Shown here piece after piece: positions 29,201 to 36,103 of a stretch of DNA of 64,000 bases. Position numbers and translations under genes: made by a program. The notes below the pieces were generated by a model. The model did not search any database. It had not been told where the DNA came from and saw only the letters and a program-made list of their open reading frames with translations. The DNA comes from Streptomyces rugosispiralis (GTDB taxonomy: Bacteria; Actinomycetota; Actinomycetes; Streptomycetales; Streptomycetaceae): the NCBI RefSeq assembly GCF_024505145.1, contig NZ_JANIAA010000018.1, positions 112,257 to 176,256 on the forward strand, in the 5' to 3' direction. Within the stretch, counting starts at the first letter, position 1. Every line of letters starts with the position of its first letter.

Positions 29201-30079
29201 GACCAGGCGCGGTACAACGTCTACGACTCGCTGCTCAGCGAGTACGCGGCGATGGGCTTCGAGTACGGCTACTCGCTGGCCCGCCCGAACGCGCTGGTCA
29301 TGTGGGAGGCGCAGTTCGGTGACTTCGTCAACGGCGCGCAGACCATCGTCGACGAGTTCATCTCCTCGGCCGAGCAGAAGTGGGGCCAGACCTCTGGTGT
29401 CACCCTGCTGCTGCCGCACGGCTACGAGGGCCAGGGCCCGGACCACTCCTCGGCCCGGATCGAGCGTTTCCTCCAGCTGTGCGCGCAGAACAACATGACG
29501 GTCGCCGCGCCGACGCTGCCGTCGAACTACTTCCACCTGCTGCGCTGGCAGGTCCACAACCCGCACCACAAGCCGCTGGTCGTCTTCACCCCGAAGTCGA
29601 TGCTGCGTCTGAAGGCGGCGGCGTCGAAGACGGACGAGTTCCTCTCCGGCTCGTTCCGCCCGGTGATCGGCGACGAGACGGTCGACCCGGCCGCGGTGCG
29701 CAAGGTGGTCTTCTGCTCCGGCAAGGTCTACTACGACCTGGCCGCGGAGCGGGACAAGCGCGGTGCGAACGACACGGCGATCATCCGCCTGGAGCGGCTG
29801 TACCCGCTGCCGGGTGCGGAGCTGCAGGCCGAGATCGCCAAGTACTCGGGCGTCGAGAAGTTCGTCTGGGCGCAGGAGGAACCGGCGAACCAGGGTGCGT
29901 GGCCGTTCGTCGCGCTCAACCTGATCGACCACCTGGAGCTGTCGGTCGGCGCGGACGTCCCCGCCGCCGAGCGGCTGGTCCGGGTCTCCCGCCCGCACTC
30001 GTCCTCGCCCGCGGTGGGGTCGAACAAGCGGCACCAGTCGGAGCAGGGGGCGCTGGTGGGCGAGGTCTTCGAGATCTGA
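26222..30079 (+). CDS. kgd: Multifunctional 2-oxoglutarate dehydrogenase/decarboxylase (E1 with fused E2 catalytic domain)
   Basis: 1285 residues from GTG 26222. Residues 1-60 are the E1-type helical segment (EWLVDEIYQQYL...AWWDFF), then an Ala/Pro/Lys linker to about 160, an E2 succinyltransferase-like domain to about 400 with His380-Arg381 in TYDHRVIQG, and the thiamine-diphosphate E1 domains to the end. This is the actinobacterial KGD/OdhA architecture, acting in the TCA cycle with a separate lipoylated E2 and E3. In mycobacteria and corynebacteria it is restrained by an FHA protein (GarA/OdhI). No lipoyl domain is present. Monocistronic, followed by a strong hairpin. Confidence 0.95.
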   Translation: MSPQSPNTSSVSTDEQDGQGSNPAAAFGPNEWLVDEIYQQYLQDPNSVDRAWWDFFADYKPGQDTGSAVAKPPQGVAASAAPAAPAQPTAAKPAEAKPAAPAAKPAEAKPAAAAPAAPAAAKPAAAQPPAPAAKAAPAAPAKPAAKPTPAEPTVSKKEPAAPSAGPELVTLRGPSAAVAKNMNASLELPTATSVRAVPVKLLFDNRIVINNHLKRARGGKVSFTHLIGYAMVQALKAMPSMNHSFTEKDGKPTLVKPEHINLGLAIDLVKPNGDRQLVVAAIKKAETLNFFEFWQAYEDIVRRARANKLTMEDFTGVTASLTNPGGIGTVHSVPRLMPGQGLIIGVGAMEYPAEFQGTSQDTLNKLGISKVMTLTSTYDHRVIQGAASGEFLRIMSQLLLGENDFFDEIFKALRIPYEPVRWLKDIDVSHDDDVTKAARVFDLIHSYRVRGHVMADTDPLEYRQRKHPDLDIVEHGLTLWDLEREFAVGGFAGKSMMKLRDILGVLRDSYCRTTGIEFMHIQDPKQRKWIQDRVERSHDKPEREEQLRILRRLNAAEAFETFLQTKYVGQKRFSLEGGESVIPLLDAVLDAAAESRLDEVVVGMAHRGRLNVLANIVGKSYAQIFREFEGNLDPKSMHGSGDVKYHLGAEGTFTGLDGEQIKVSLTANPSHLEAVDPVLEGVVRAKQDIIGKAGTDFTVLPVALHGDAAFAGQGVVAETLNMSQLRGYRTGGTVHIVINNQVGFTAAPAASRSSMYATDVARMIEAPIFHVNGDDPEAVVRVARLAFEFRQAFNKDVVIDLICYRRRGHNETDNPGFTQPLMYDLIDKKRSVRKLYTESLIGRGDITLEEAEQALQDFQGQLEKVFTEVRDAVSAPAPAAVPEPQAEFPVSVQTAVSQEVVKRIAESQVNTPDRITVHPRLFPQLQRRAAMIEDDSIDWGMGETLAIGSLLMEGTPVRLAGQDSRRGTFGQRHAVLVDRETGDDYTPLLYLTEDQARYNVYDSLLSEYAAMGFEYGYSLARPNALVMWEAQFGDFVNGAQTIVDEFISSAEQKWGQTSGVTLLLPHGYEGQGPDHSSARIERFLQLCAQNNMTVAAPTLPSNYFHLLRWQVHNPHHKPLVVFTPKSMLRLKAAASKTDEFLSGSFRPVIGDETVDPAAVRKVVFCSGKVYYDLAAERDKRGANDTAIIRLERLYPLPGAELQAEIAKYSGVEKFVWAQEEPANQGAWPFVALNLIDHLELSVGADVPAAERLVRVSRPHSSSPAVGSNKRHQSEQGALVGEVFEI

Positions 30080-30095
30080 TTCACCCTGTTCGCCA

Positions 30096-30136
30096 CGGAA
30101 GGCCCGGTCCCGCGTCGCGCGGGGCCGGGCCTTCCG
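30096..30136. terminator. Hairpin terminator after kgd
   Basis: Two 19-base arms (30096-30114, 30118-30136) with one T-G pair and a TCG loop. A 27-bp direct repeat follows at 30138-30164 and 30169-30195 before the convergent MerR gene. Confidence 0.85.
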
Positions 30137-30220
30137 CCGTATCGCCCAGCGCCCCGGCGGGGCCCCGGCGTATCGCCCAGCGCCCCGGCGGGGCCGTCCG
30201 CGCGCTGGTGTCCTGGCCGC

Positions 30221-30598
30221 TCAGCCAGACGCACTGGCCGCGATCCGGTCGCCGGAGGCGGCGGCCAGCCGCTCGGCGAGCTCGTCGCGCACCCGCGTGA
30301 GGGTGTCGATCCGGTCGTCCAGCACGCTCAGGCGGCGACGCGCGATGTCCAGCATGGCCTCGGCGGGCCGGCTGCTCGGCACGTCGCGGTCCAGGCAGGC
30401 GCCGAAGTGCTCGATGTCCTCGAGCGTGAGCCCGGCGTCGAGCAGATAGCGGATGTTGGCCACCCGCTTGACCGCCCCCTCGTCGTACACCCGGTAGCCG
30501 TTGACCGCCCGTGCGGAGCTCAGCAGCCCCCGCTCCTCGTAGAAGCGCAAGGCCCTGGTCGTGGCACCGGTGGCCTTCGCCAACTCCCCTATCCGCAT
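30221..30598 (-). CDS. MerR-family transcriptional regulator
   Basis: 125 residues from ATG 30598. The N-terminal winged helix is typical (MRIGELAKATGATTRALRFYEERGLL, then NGYRVYDEGAVKRV), followed by the dimerisation helix LSVLDDRIDTLTRVRDEL. No Cys cluster for metal binding exists; the single Cys is in FGACLDRD, so a metal sensor is unlikely. It lies downstream of the SDR gene on the same strand with a 371-bp gap of repeats. A MerR-type operator in the SDR promoter suggests it controls that gene. Confidence 0.9.
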   Translation of the reverse strand: MRIGELAKATGATTRALRFYEERGLLSSARAVNGYRVYDEGAVKRVANIRYLLDAGLTLEDIEHFGACLDRDVPSSRPAEAMLDIARRRLSVLDDRIDTLTRVRDELAERLAAASGDRIAASASG

Positions 30599-30639
30599 GG
30601 CCGCGAGACTACCGGCGCCCAGGAATGCCCGCCCCACCA

Positions 30640-30965
30640 CACCGCCTGCGCCGACCCGCTCCCCGAAACCGGGGCCCCGCCCCAGACTCCGGCACGCGGC
30701 GGAGCCGCAGACCCATGCCACCCGAGCGACCACCCGCACCCAGGCCCGTCCAACGGACCGTGCCGCCTGCGGCGGGCCGCTCCCCTCCCCGCCCCTCCCC
30801 GAAACCGGGGCCCCGCCCCAGACCCCGGCCGAGCGGCCCGGATGTACGAGATCATCCACCCCACCGGCACACCAACCGCGCACATCCGGCTCGTCGATCC
30901 CCGGGGTCCAGGGGCGGAGCCCCTGGTAGTGGGAAGGGGCGGGGAGGGGAAACAGCCGTCGGACA
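30640..30965. repeat. Dispersed GC-rich intergenic repeat element, composite copy 3
   Basis: The gap between MerR and SDR genes holds at least three modules: CCCCGAAACCGGGGCCCCGC at about 30660 and again near 30800, GCTCCCCTCCCCGCCCC between them, and at the right end CCAGGGGCGGAGCCCCTGG plus GGGAAGGGGCGGGGAGGGGA, in opposite orientation. No gene is seen in it. Confidence 0.8.
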
Positions 30966-30969
30966 CCCC

Positions 30970-31740
30970 CTAGCCGACCAGCGCCCCACCGTCCACCGGC
31001 AGTACGACACCCGTGGTGTAGGCCGCCTCGGGCCGGGCGAGCTGGGTGATCCAGAAGGCGACCTCCTCCGGTCGGCCGAGCCGCCTCAGCGGCACATGCT
31101 CGATCAGGGTCATCCGCAGGGCGTCGATCTGCTCGGCGTCGAGCCCCTGGTGACGCGAGATCCCGGTGGCGATCGGGCCGGGCGCCACACCGGCCACGCG
31201 CACCCCGCGCGGGGCGAGTTGGACGGCCCAGCTGCGCGTCAGCGTGTCCAGCGCGGCCTTCAGCGCGGCGTACAGCTCCGTACCGGACATCGGCCAGCCG
31301 CGCTGACCGATCGCCGTACTGACGTTGATCACGACCCCCGCACTCTCGCTCAACTGCGGGAGAGCGGCCTGGGTGAGGTACATCGGGGCGAGCAGATTGA
31401 TGGCCAGCATCTCGTCGACGGCTTCCCGCCGGATGTCCCCGAGCGGCGCCTCCCGCACCACGGCGGCGTTGTTGACCAGCACATCGATGCGGCCGAACGC
31501 CTCCATCGCGGTGTTCACGATCAACTCGGCGGCGCCGGGGGCCGCGATGTCGGCCGTCAGCGTCCGGATGCCCGGGGCGTCGGCGGCCGTCTCGGCGAGC
31601 CGGGCCGCCGTACGGCCGACCACCAGGACCTGGGCGCCCTGCTCGGCGAAGGTCCGCGCGGTGGCCCGCCCGATCCCCGTGCCTCCACCGGTGACGATCA
31701 CTGCTCTGTCGGAAAAGTGCGCTGCTTTCATGTCGGTCAT
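30970..31740 (-). CDS. Short-chain dehydrogenase/reductase
   Basis: 256 residues from ATG 31740, chosen because the predicted transcript starts at or within a base or two of it; a second ATG at 31731 is possible. Cofactor motif TGGGTGIG at 17-24, NNAA at 90-93, catalytic Ser141, Tyr157 and Lys161 (YxxxK). Arg43 after the second strand (VVGRT) suggests NADP preference. Classical SDR of unknown substrate, cytosolic. The promoter has a 20-bp spacer with a MerR-type palindrome, so it is likely inducible through the adjacent MerR protein. Confidence 0.9.
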   Translation of the reverse strand: MTDMKAAHFSDRAVIVTGGGTGIGRATARTFAEQGAQVLVVGRTAARLAETAADAPGIRTLTADIAAPGAAELIVNTAMEAFGRIDVLVNNAAVVREAPLGDIRREAVDEMLAINLLAPMYLTQAALPQLSESAGVVINVSTAIGQRGWPMSGTELYAALKAALDTLTRSWAVQLAPRGVRVAGVAPGPIATGISRHQGLDAEQIDALRMTLIEHVPLRRLGRPEEVAFWITQLARPEAAYTTGVVLPVDGGALVG

Positions 31741-31748
31741 GTCGATGG

Positions 31749-31781
31749 ACCGTAAACATTGACGCCCGCGTGAACGTCAAG
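31749..31781 (-). promoter_or_regulatory. MerR-type promoter with 20-bp spacer and palindrome
   Basis: Read on the minus strand: -35 TTGACG (31780-31775), 20 bases, then -10 TACGGT (31754-31749). The spacer ends in CGTCAA, which pairs with TTGACG as an inverted repeat. Overlong 19-20 bp spacers carrying such TTGAC/GTCAA arms are the hallmark of MerR-controlled promoters, where the regulator twists DNA to align the boxes. Confidence 0.75.
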
Positions 31782-31866
31782 CCCGTCGGCCCTCGGGTCG
31801 CCCGCCGGGGCCCAGGGCCGCATATCCTGGGCGGGTAGATCCACATCACCCCTACCGGAGCGACCC

Positions 31867-32049
31867 TTGTACTTCACCGATCGCGGTATCGAGGAGCTGG
31901 AGCAGCGGCGCGGCAGTGAGGAGGTCACCTTCGAGTGGCTGGCCGAGCAGCTGCGGACGTTCGTCGACCTGAACCCGGACTTCGAGGTTCCGGTGGAGCG
32001 GCTGGCAACCTGGCTGGCCCGGCTCGACGAGGAGGACGACGATGTCTGA
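31867..32049 (+). CDS. DUF6104-family small protein
   Basis: 60 residues from TTG 31867, with GGAG seven bases upstream; no ATG or GTG start fits. It begins MYFTDRGIEELEQRRG and ends in LARLDEEDDDV, nearly identical to what I remember of the widely conserved streptomycete DUF6104 proteins. Acidic, helical, soluble; function unknown. The stop lies inside the first unit of a 16-bp tandem array. Confidence 0.85.
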   Translation: MYFTDRGIEELEQRRGSEEVTFEWLAEQLRTFVDLNPDFEVPVERLATWLARLDEEDDDV

Positions 32050-32119
32050 GGGCCGCGACGTCTGAGAGTCACGACGTCCGAGGGTCACGACGTCTGAGAG
32101 TTACGACGTCTGAGGGCCG
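32040..32119. repeat. 16-bp tandem array A, five copies
   Basis: Units starting at 32040, 32056, 32072, 32088 and 32104, typified by CGACGTCTGAGAGTCA with a few changes. The first unit contains the TGA stop codon of the DUF6104 gene, so the array grew out of the gene end. Confidence 0.9.
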
Positions 32120-32122
32120 CGC

Positions 32123-32218
32123 GTTCCGCAGGGGCTTCGTTCCGCAGGGGCTTCGTTCCGCAGGGGCTTCGTTCCGCAGGGGCTTCGTTCCGCAGGGGCT
32201 TCGTTCCACAGGGCTGCG
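32123..32218. repeat. 16-bp tandem array B, five perfect copies plus one diverged
   Basis: GTTCCGCAGGGGCTTC is repeated without change at 32123, 32139, 32155, 32171 and 32187; a sixth diverged copy starts at 32203. It follows array A directly, has the same period but an unrelated sequence, and ends just before the stop of the SARP gene. Confidence 0.92.
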
Positions 32219-32237
32219 CGGCCCTACCGGCCGCCCC

Positions 32238-33053
32238 TCACGCCACCACCGGACCCCGCCCCGGCGCCCCCGCCTCGTGGTCCAGCCGGGGGTCGGACAC
32301 CAGCACCGCCTGCTGGAGCCGCTGAAGCTTCGCCGAGGGTTCCAGGCCCAGCTCCTCCGTCATCGCCATCCGCAGCCGCTGGTAGACCGTCAGGGCGCGG
32401 GTGCGCTGGCCCGAGCGGTGGAGGGCGAGCATGTACTGACCGTGCAGGCCCTCGTGGAAGCGGTGCTCCACGACCAGCGAGGCGAGGTCGCTCAGCACCT
32501 CCAGATGGCCGCCGAGCCGCAGCCGGGTCTCGATGCCGCGCTCGGTGACCGTGAGCCGGGACTGCTCCAGCCGGGCGACCTCCGCCTGCAGCGGCCGCCC
32601 GTGCGGGGTGACGTCGACCAGGGCCGGGCCCTGCCAGAGGGCCAGCGCCCGCCGGAAGGAGGTGTCCGCCGTCCGCTCGTCGCCGGCCTCCAGCGCGCCT
32701 TCGCCCTCGGCGACGAGGTCGCGGTACTCATGGACGTCGAGCTCGCCCGGGTTCACCACCATGGCGTACCCCCCGGGCCGGGTCTGCAGCACATCCCGGG
32801 TGACGGCGGCCGACGACATCCCCAGCCCCTCGGCGAGCAGCTTGCGCAGATGCAGGATGTACGTCTGGAGCGTGGTCAGCCCGGTGCGCGGCGGCTGATC
32901 GCCCCACAGCTCGGCCATCAGCGACTGCACCGGCACCATCCGGCCCGCGTTGAGCAGCAGCAGGGACAGCACCTTGCGCGGCTTCATCGCGCTGGGCACT
33001 CCGGACCGGGTGCCGAGGCCGAGTGTCAGCGGTCCGAGCACGCTCACACGCAT
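32238..33053 (-). CDS. SARP-family transcriptional activator
   Basis: 271 residues from ATG 33053, nine bases after GAGAGG. The OmpR-type winged helix spans residues 1-100 (VLGPLTL, KPRKVLSLLLL, LRKLLAE, TRPGGYAM), and the bacterial transcriptional activation (BTAD) domain covers the rest (LDVHEYRDLVAEGEGAL, LALHRSGQRTRALTVYQRLR). SARPs bind direct heptamer repeats overlapping -35 boxes and switch on antibiotic clusters. It lies 22 bp downstream of a TetR gene on the same strand and 1.5 kb from an A-T-TE synthetase operon, the probable target. Confidence 0.93.
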   Translation of the reverse strand: MRVSVLGPLTLGLGTRSGVPSAMKPRKVLSLLLLNAGRMVPVQSLMAELWGDQPPRTGLTTLQTYILHLRKLLAEGLGMSSAAVTRDVLQTRPGGYAMVVNPGELDVHEYRDLVAEGEGALEAGDERTADTSFRRALALWQGPALVDVTPHGRPLQAEVARLEQSRLTVTERGIETRLRLGGHLEVLSDLASLVVEHRFHEGLHGQYMLALHRSGQRTRALTVYQRLRMAMTEELGLEPSAKLQRLQQAVLVSDPRLDHEAGAPGRGPVVA

Positions 33054-33075
33054 GGGCGGCACCTCTCTTCGGGCT

Positions 33076-33759
33076 TCATGGGCGGTACGCCCGGACGAGC
33101 AGGTCGGTGGCGCTCTCGCAGACGGCCGCGGCCTCGTCCTCGGCGAGCGGGCGGGTGCCGTACATCGACTGGTAGAGCCCCTGTTGAATGATCAGGGCCA
33201 CGAACTGGCGGGCGGCGACGGCCGGATCGGGCACGCTCAGCTCGCCGCTGCCGGTGCGCCGGCCGAGCATCTCGGCGAGGTACTTCACGAGCTGCTGGGG
33301 CTCGCCCTCCGCGCACGCGGGGCGCAGCGAGGGGTGGCGGGCGACCTCGGCGATGACCAGGCGGCGCAGCGCGGAGGCCCGTGCGTCGAGCAGTACGGCG
33401 AGCACCCGGTGGCCGAAGGCGAGCAGCGCGGTGCGGGCGTCGCCGCGGTCGTACGTCTCGGGGGTCCCGGCGCCGTCCGGCTCGACGGCGTACGGCGAAC
33501 CGGCGGCGAAACCGGCCGCCACCCGCTCCCGCTCCTCCTCGACGGCGGCGATGAACAGCCGCTCCTTGTCGCCGAAGTGGTTGTAGACGGTCTGCTTGGA
33601 GACGCGGGCCTCGTCCGCGATGACGTCCACGCTCGTCCGGTCGTACCCCTCGCGCAGGAAGACGGCCACCGCCGCCTCCAATATCGCCTGCCGCTTGGCG
33701 GGCTGGGGGCCCACGGGCCGTCCCACCGCGCCGCGCCGGGGACCGCTGTCCGTCCGCAA
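33076..33759 (-). CDS. TetR/AcrR-family regulator
   Basis: 227 residues from TTG 33759, eight bases after GAGGAGG. HTH residues 20-66 (AILEAAVAVFLREGYDRTSVDVIADEARVSKQTVYNHFGDKE), with a TetR_C-type ligand-binding domain after. Divergent from a nitroreductase-fold gene; the 147-bp gap holds a perfect 8-bp palindrome, the likely operator. As it also precedes the SARP gene closely, ligand binding may release both the nitroreductase and the activator. Confidence 0.92.
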   Translation of the reverse strand: MRTDSGPRRGAVGRPVGPQPAKRQAILEAAVAVFLREGYDRTSVDVIADEARVSKQTVYNHFGDKERLFIAAVEEERERVAAGFAAGSPYAVEPDGAGTPETYDRGDARTALLAFGHRVLAVLLDARASALRRLVIAEVARHPSLRPACAEGEPQQLVKYLAEMLGRRTGSGELSVPDPAVAARQFVALIIQQGLYQSMYGTRPLAEDEAAAVCESATDLLVRAYRP

Positions 33760-33831
33760 CGGCCCAACCTCCTCGCTCCAAGCCGGTCTTGCCCTCGATG
33801 GACTTGTGAGTCTAGCCTTCGTTTACCGCAG

Positions 33832-33852
33832 TGGACTAGCCCGTCTAGTCCA
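33832..33852. promoter_or_regulatory. Palindromic TetR operator TGGACTAG-N5-CTAGTCCA
   Basis: Perfect 8-bp arms with a 5-bp centre, in an AT-rich promoter gap between the TetR and nitroreductase genes. A second, weaker site, TGGACT-TGTG-AGTCTA, lies about 30 bp to the left (33799-33814). CTAG-containing sites on both sides of the start region fit repression of both divergent genes. Confidence 0.8.
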
Positions 33853-33906
33853 ATTAATTCATCGGCGGATCACGTTGTTTCACCATCGCTTCACAAGGAG
33901 AGCTCC

Positions 33907-34527
33907 ATGAGCGCACCGGAGAGCAGCGCGGCCCTGGGCCCCCTCACCCTGGCGGCGGAGGCGCAGCGGCAGCTGTTCCTGGAGGCCCGCACGGCCAACA
34001 CCTTCACCGACGAGCCGGTGACGGACGAGCAGGTCCGCGCGATCCACGAACTGGTCAAGTACGCCCCCACCTCGCTGAACCAGCAGCCGCTGCGGGTGGC
34101 GCTGGTCCGCTCGGAGGAGGCGCGTGCCCGGCTGGTGACGCTGATGACGGGGCGGAACCAGGAGAAGACCGCCAAGGCCCCGCTGGTGGCGGTGCTCGCC
34201 GCGGACCTGGACTTCCATGAGGAGCTGCCGCGGCTGGTGCCGTTCATGGAGAACCCGCAGGCGATGTTCGCCGACCCGGAGGCCCGGGAGGGCTCGGCGC
34301 GGTTCAACACCGCGCTCCAGGTGGGCTACTTCATCCTGGGCGTGCGCGCCGCGGGACTCGCCGCCGGGCCCATGATCGGCTTCGATCACGCGGCCGTCTC
34401 CAAGGAGTTCTTCGAGGACGGGCGGCACGCGGCGGTCTGCGTGGTCAACATCGGCAAGCCGGGTCCGGACGCCTGGATGGGGCGGCTGCCGCGCCTGGAG
34501 TACGAAGAGGTCTTCCGTACGGTCTGA
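33907..34527 (+). CDS. Nitroreductase-family protein (malonic semialdehyde reductase RutE-like)
   Basis: 206 residues from ATG 33907, preceded by AAGGAG. FMN-contact motifs are seen: EARTANTFTDEPV near the start, KYAPTSLNQQP at about 56-66 and GVRAAGLAAGPMIGFD at about 147-162. It matches the HadB/RutE subgroup, which reduces aldehydes or quinones with NAD(P)H. Repressed, by inference, by the divergent TetR protein. Close to a predicted terphenylquinone operon, it could reduce a quinone or protect against one, but it could equally be an unrelated oxidative-stress gene. Confidence 0.87.
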   Translation: MSAPESSAALGPLTLAAEAQRQLFLEARTANTFTDEPVTDEQVRAIHELVKYAPTSLNQQPLRVALVRSEEARARLVTLMTGRNQEKTAKAPLVAVLAADLDFHEELPRLVPFMENPQAMFADPEAREGSARFNTALQVGYFILGVRAAGLAAGPMIGFDHAAVSKEFFEDGRHAAVCVVNIGKPGPDAWMGRLPRLEYEEVFRTV

Positions 34528-34610
34528 TGGCCGACAGCCGTCCGCTCCCGTGCCTTCTCGGCGCGGGAGCGGACGGCTGTACGGGCTTGCCGGTTCCGGT
34601 CAGCTCCGGA

Positions 34611-35009
34611 TCAGCTCTCGATCAGTTCGTGGAACGCGACCGTGTCGAAGATGTCCTCCATCCTCGTCGCCCGGCCGTCCCGCATCGTCCACGAGTGGAC
34701 GAAGTCCAGCGTCACGGTCCTGCCGCTCCGCGAGGTCACCTCGCGGGTGCCGAAGACCACGACCCGGTCGCCCTGTTCGATGAACTCCTTCGGCGCGAGC
34801 TTCATCCCGCCCAGCACGGTCGGCACATGGGCGAGGAACTCCTTGATCCCCGCATGGCCCAGCTTGGTGCCGCCGAGCCCGTACTTGGCCATCCCCTCCG
34901 GATGCACCCACTCCACATCGGGGTGCATGCCCGAGAGGATCCCCTCGATGTCACGGTCGCGGAAGCCCGCGTAGGAGGCGCGGATGGCCTCGATGTTCGG
35001 TGATGCCAT
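34611..35009 (-). CDS. SnoaL/NTF2-like protein, probable EchC/TerC-type dehydratase
   Basis: 132 residues from ATG 35009, with GAGGAG nine bases upstream; GTG 35021 is a poorer alternative. The cone-shaped NTF2 fold shows in IRASYAGFRDRDIEGILSGMHPDVEWVHPEG and the closing FVHSWTMRDGRATRMEDIFDT. It is the third gene of the operon that begins with the A-T-TE synthetase, 35 bp after the SDR gene. From memory, echoside and terfestatin clusters pair the quinone synthetase with an SDR and a small dehydratase of this fold; the role as aromatising dehydratase here is inferred from that gene order. Confidence 0.82.
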   Translation of the reverse strand: MASPNIEAIRASYAGFRDRDIEGILSGMHPDVEWVHPEGMAKYGLGGTKLGHAGIKEFLAHVPTVLGGMKLAPKEFIEQGDRVVVFGTREVTSRSGRTVTLDFVHSWTMRDGRATRMEDIFDTVAFHELIES

Positions 35010-35044
35010 GGTGGTCGCCACTCCTCAGACGGCGGTGTGCCGCG

Positions 35045-35968
35045 TTAAGACGAAAGGTGCTCGGGGTGGAGCGCCTGCAGCGTACGCCGTACGCCCTCGC
35101 GCCACGGCACCCGGCAGGGGCCGGTGAGCTCCCGCCGCTTCGTGGGGTCGAAGTGGTACGTCTCCCGGGTGACCTCGCTCGGGACGAGCCGGGCGGTGAC
35201 CCCGGTGAGCTCCTCCAGATGGCGCACGCAGTCGGTCATCCCGACCGCCTCGTCCCCACCCCAGTTGACCAGCGTGGCCGGGGTCGACGCCGCCCGCCAC
35301 AGATGGGGGACGTGGGCGATGAGATCGTCGGTGTGGAGGAGCGAGCACCAGTTCTGGCCCTCCATGGGCACCGGTATCGGCTCGCCCGCGAGCATCCGCT
35401 TGAAGTACAGCATCGGCACCCCGCCGTAGCCGCCGGGACCGTAGGCGATGTTGAGCCGGGCGATGGTCGTCGGCAGGTTCAGCACCTGGGCGAACGCCCG
35501 TACCGCGCCCTCCGCCGCGATCTTGCCCACCGGGTAGGCGGGCAGCCAGTCGGCCACTCCGTCCACGGGGTCGTCCTCGGTGTACGCGTGGTCGAGGGTC
35601 TGCCGCTTGTAGAGCGCCCCGGTGGAGACGAAGAGGAACGCCTCCGCCGTCCGGCAGTGGGACATCAGCCGGCCGGTGGCCACCGAGTTGACCTCAATGG
35701 CCGCGTTGACATCGCCGTCCTCACCGCGGCGCACCGCCGAGTGGAAGACATGGGTGAAGTCGTCCGGCAGCCCCTCGTACGCCGCCTCGCGCGGGTCGTT
35801 CATGTCCCAGTGGAATGTGGTGATCCCCTGGTCGTTCAGCTCCTTCTCGACACCGGGGGTGCCGAACCGGCCCAGGCACCACACCTCGTTGCGCCCGGCC
35901 AGCGCCTCGGCCACCGGCCGGGCGACCTGCCCGGTGCCGCCGGTGACCAGGATCTTCTTGCCTTCCAC
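35045..35968 (-). CDS. NAD(P)-dependent extended SDR (epimerase/dehydratase), probable EchB/TerB-type reductase
   Basis: 307 residues from GTG 35968, nine bases after AAGGAG. Rossmann motif GGTGQVA at 10-16; candidate catalytic Ser115/Thr116 and Tyr145-x3-Lys149 (YPVGK); GPGGYGGVP after. Extended SDRs act on sugar nucleotides, but no sugar gene is near. The position between an A-T-TE synthetase and an SnoaL-like gene is that of the p-terphenyl reductase in echoside/terfestatin-type clusters, where it would reduce the polyporic-acid-like quinone. A 130-bp gap with tandem repeats separates it from the synthetase. Confidence 0.85.
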   Translation of the reverse strand: MEGKKILVTGGTGQVARPVAEALAGRNEVWCLGRFGTPGVEKELNDQGITTFHWDMNDPREAAYEGLPDDFTHVFHSAVRRGEDGDVNAAIEVNSVATGRLMSHCRTAEAFLFVSTGALYKRQTLDHAYTEDDPVDGVADWLPAYPVGKIAAEGAVRAFAQVLNLPTTIARLNIAYGPGGYGGVPMLYFKRMLAGEPIPVPMEGQNWCSLLHTDDLIAHVPHLWRAASTPATLVNWGGDEAVGMTDCVRHLEELTGVTARLVPSEVTRETYHFDPTKRRELTGPCRVPWREGVRRTLQALHPEHLSS

Positions 35969-35985
35969 CCTGCTCTTCTCCTTGT

Positions 35986-36103
35986 GCCTGGCCCTGTCGG
36001 GTCCTGTGCCTGGCCCTGTCGGGGTATCCTGCCTGGCCCTGTCGGGGTCTCCTGCCTGGCTGGCCCTCATGGGCCTATGACTTGCCCTCATGGGCCTATG
36101 ACT
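35986..36103. repeat. Tandem repeats between synthetase and SDR genes
   Basis: GCCTGGCCCTGTCGGG occurs three times (35986, 36008, 36031), then two copies of a 21-22 bp unit containing GCCCTCATGGGCCTATGACT (from 36061 and 36083). The TAG stop of the synthetase gene lies inside the last unit. Confidence 0.85.

Noticed and set aside
26171..30034. 1287-codon open frame antisense to kgd
   Set aside because: It mirrors the real gene through high-GC codon structure, has no conserved domain, and its product is Arg/Val/Leu/Gly-rich in the way of a shadow frame.
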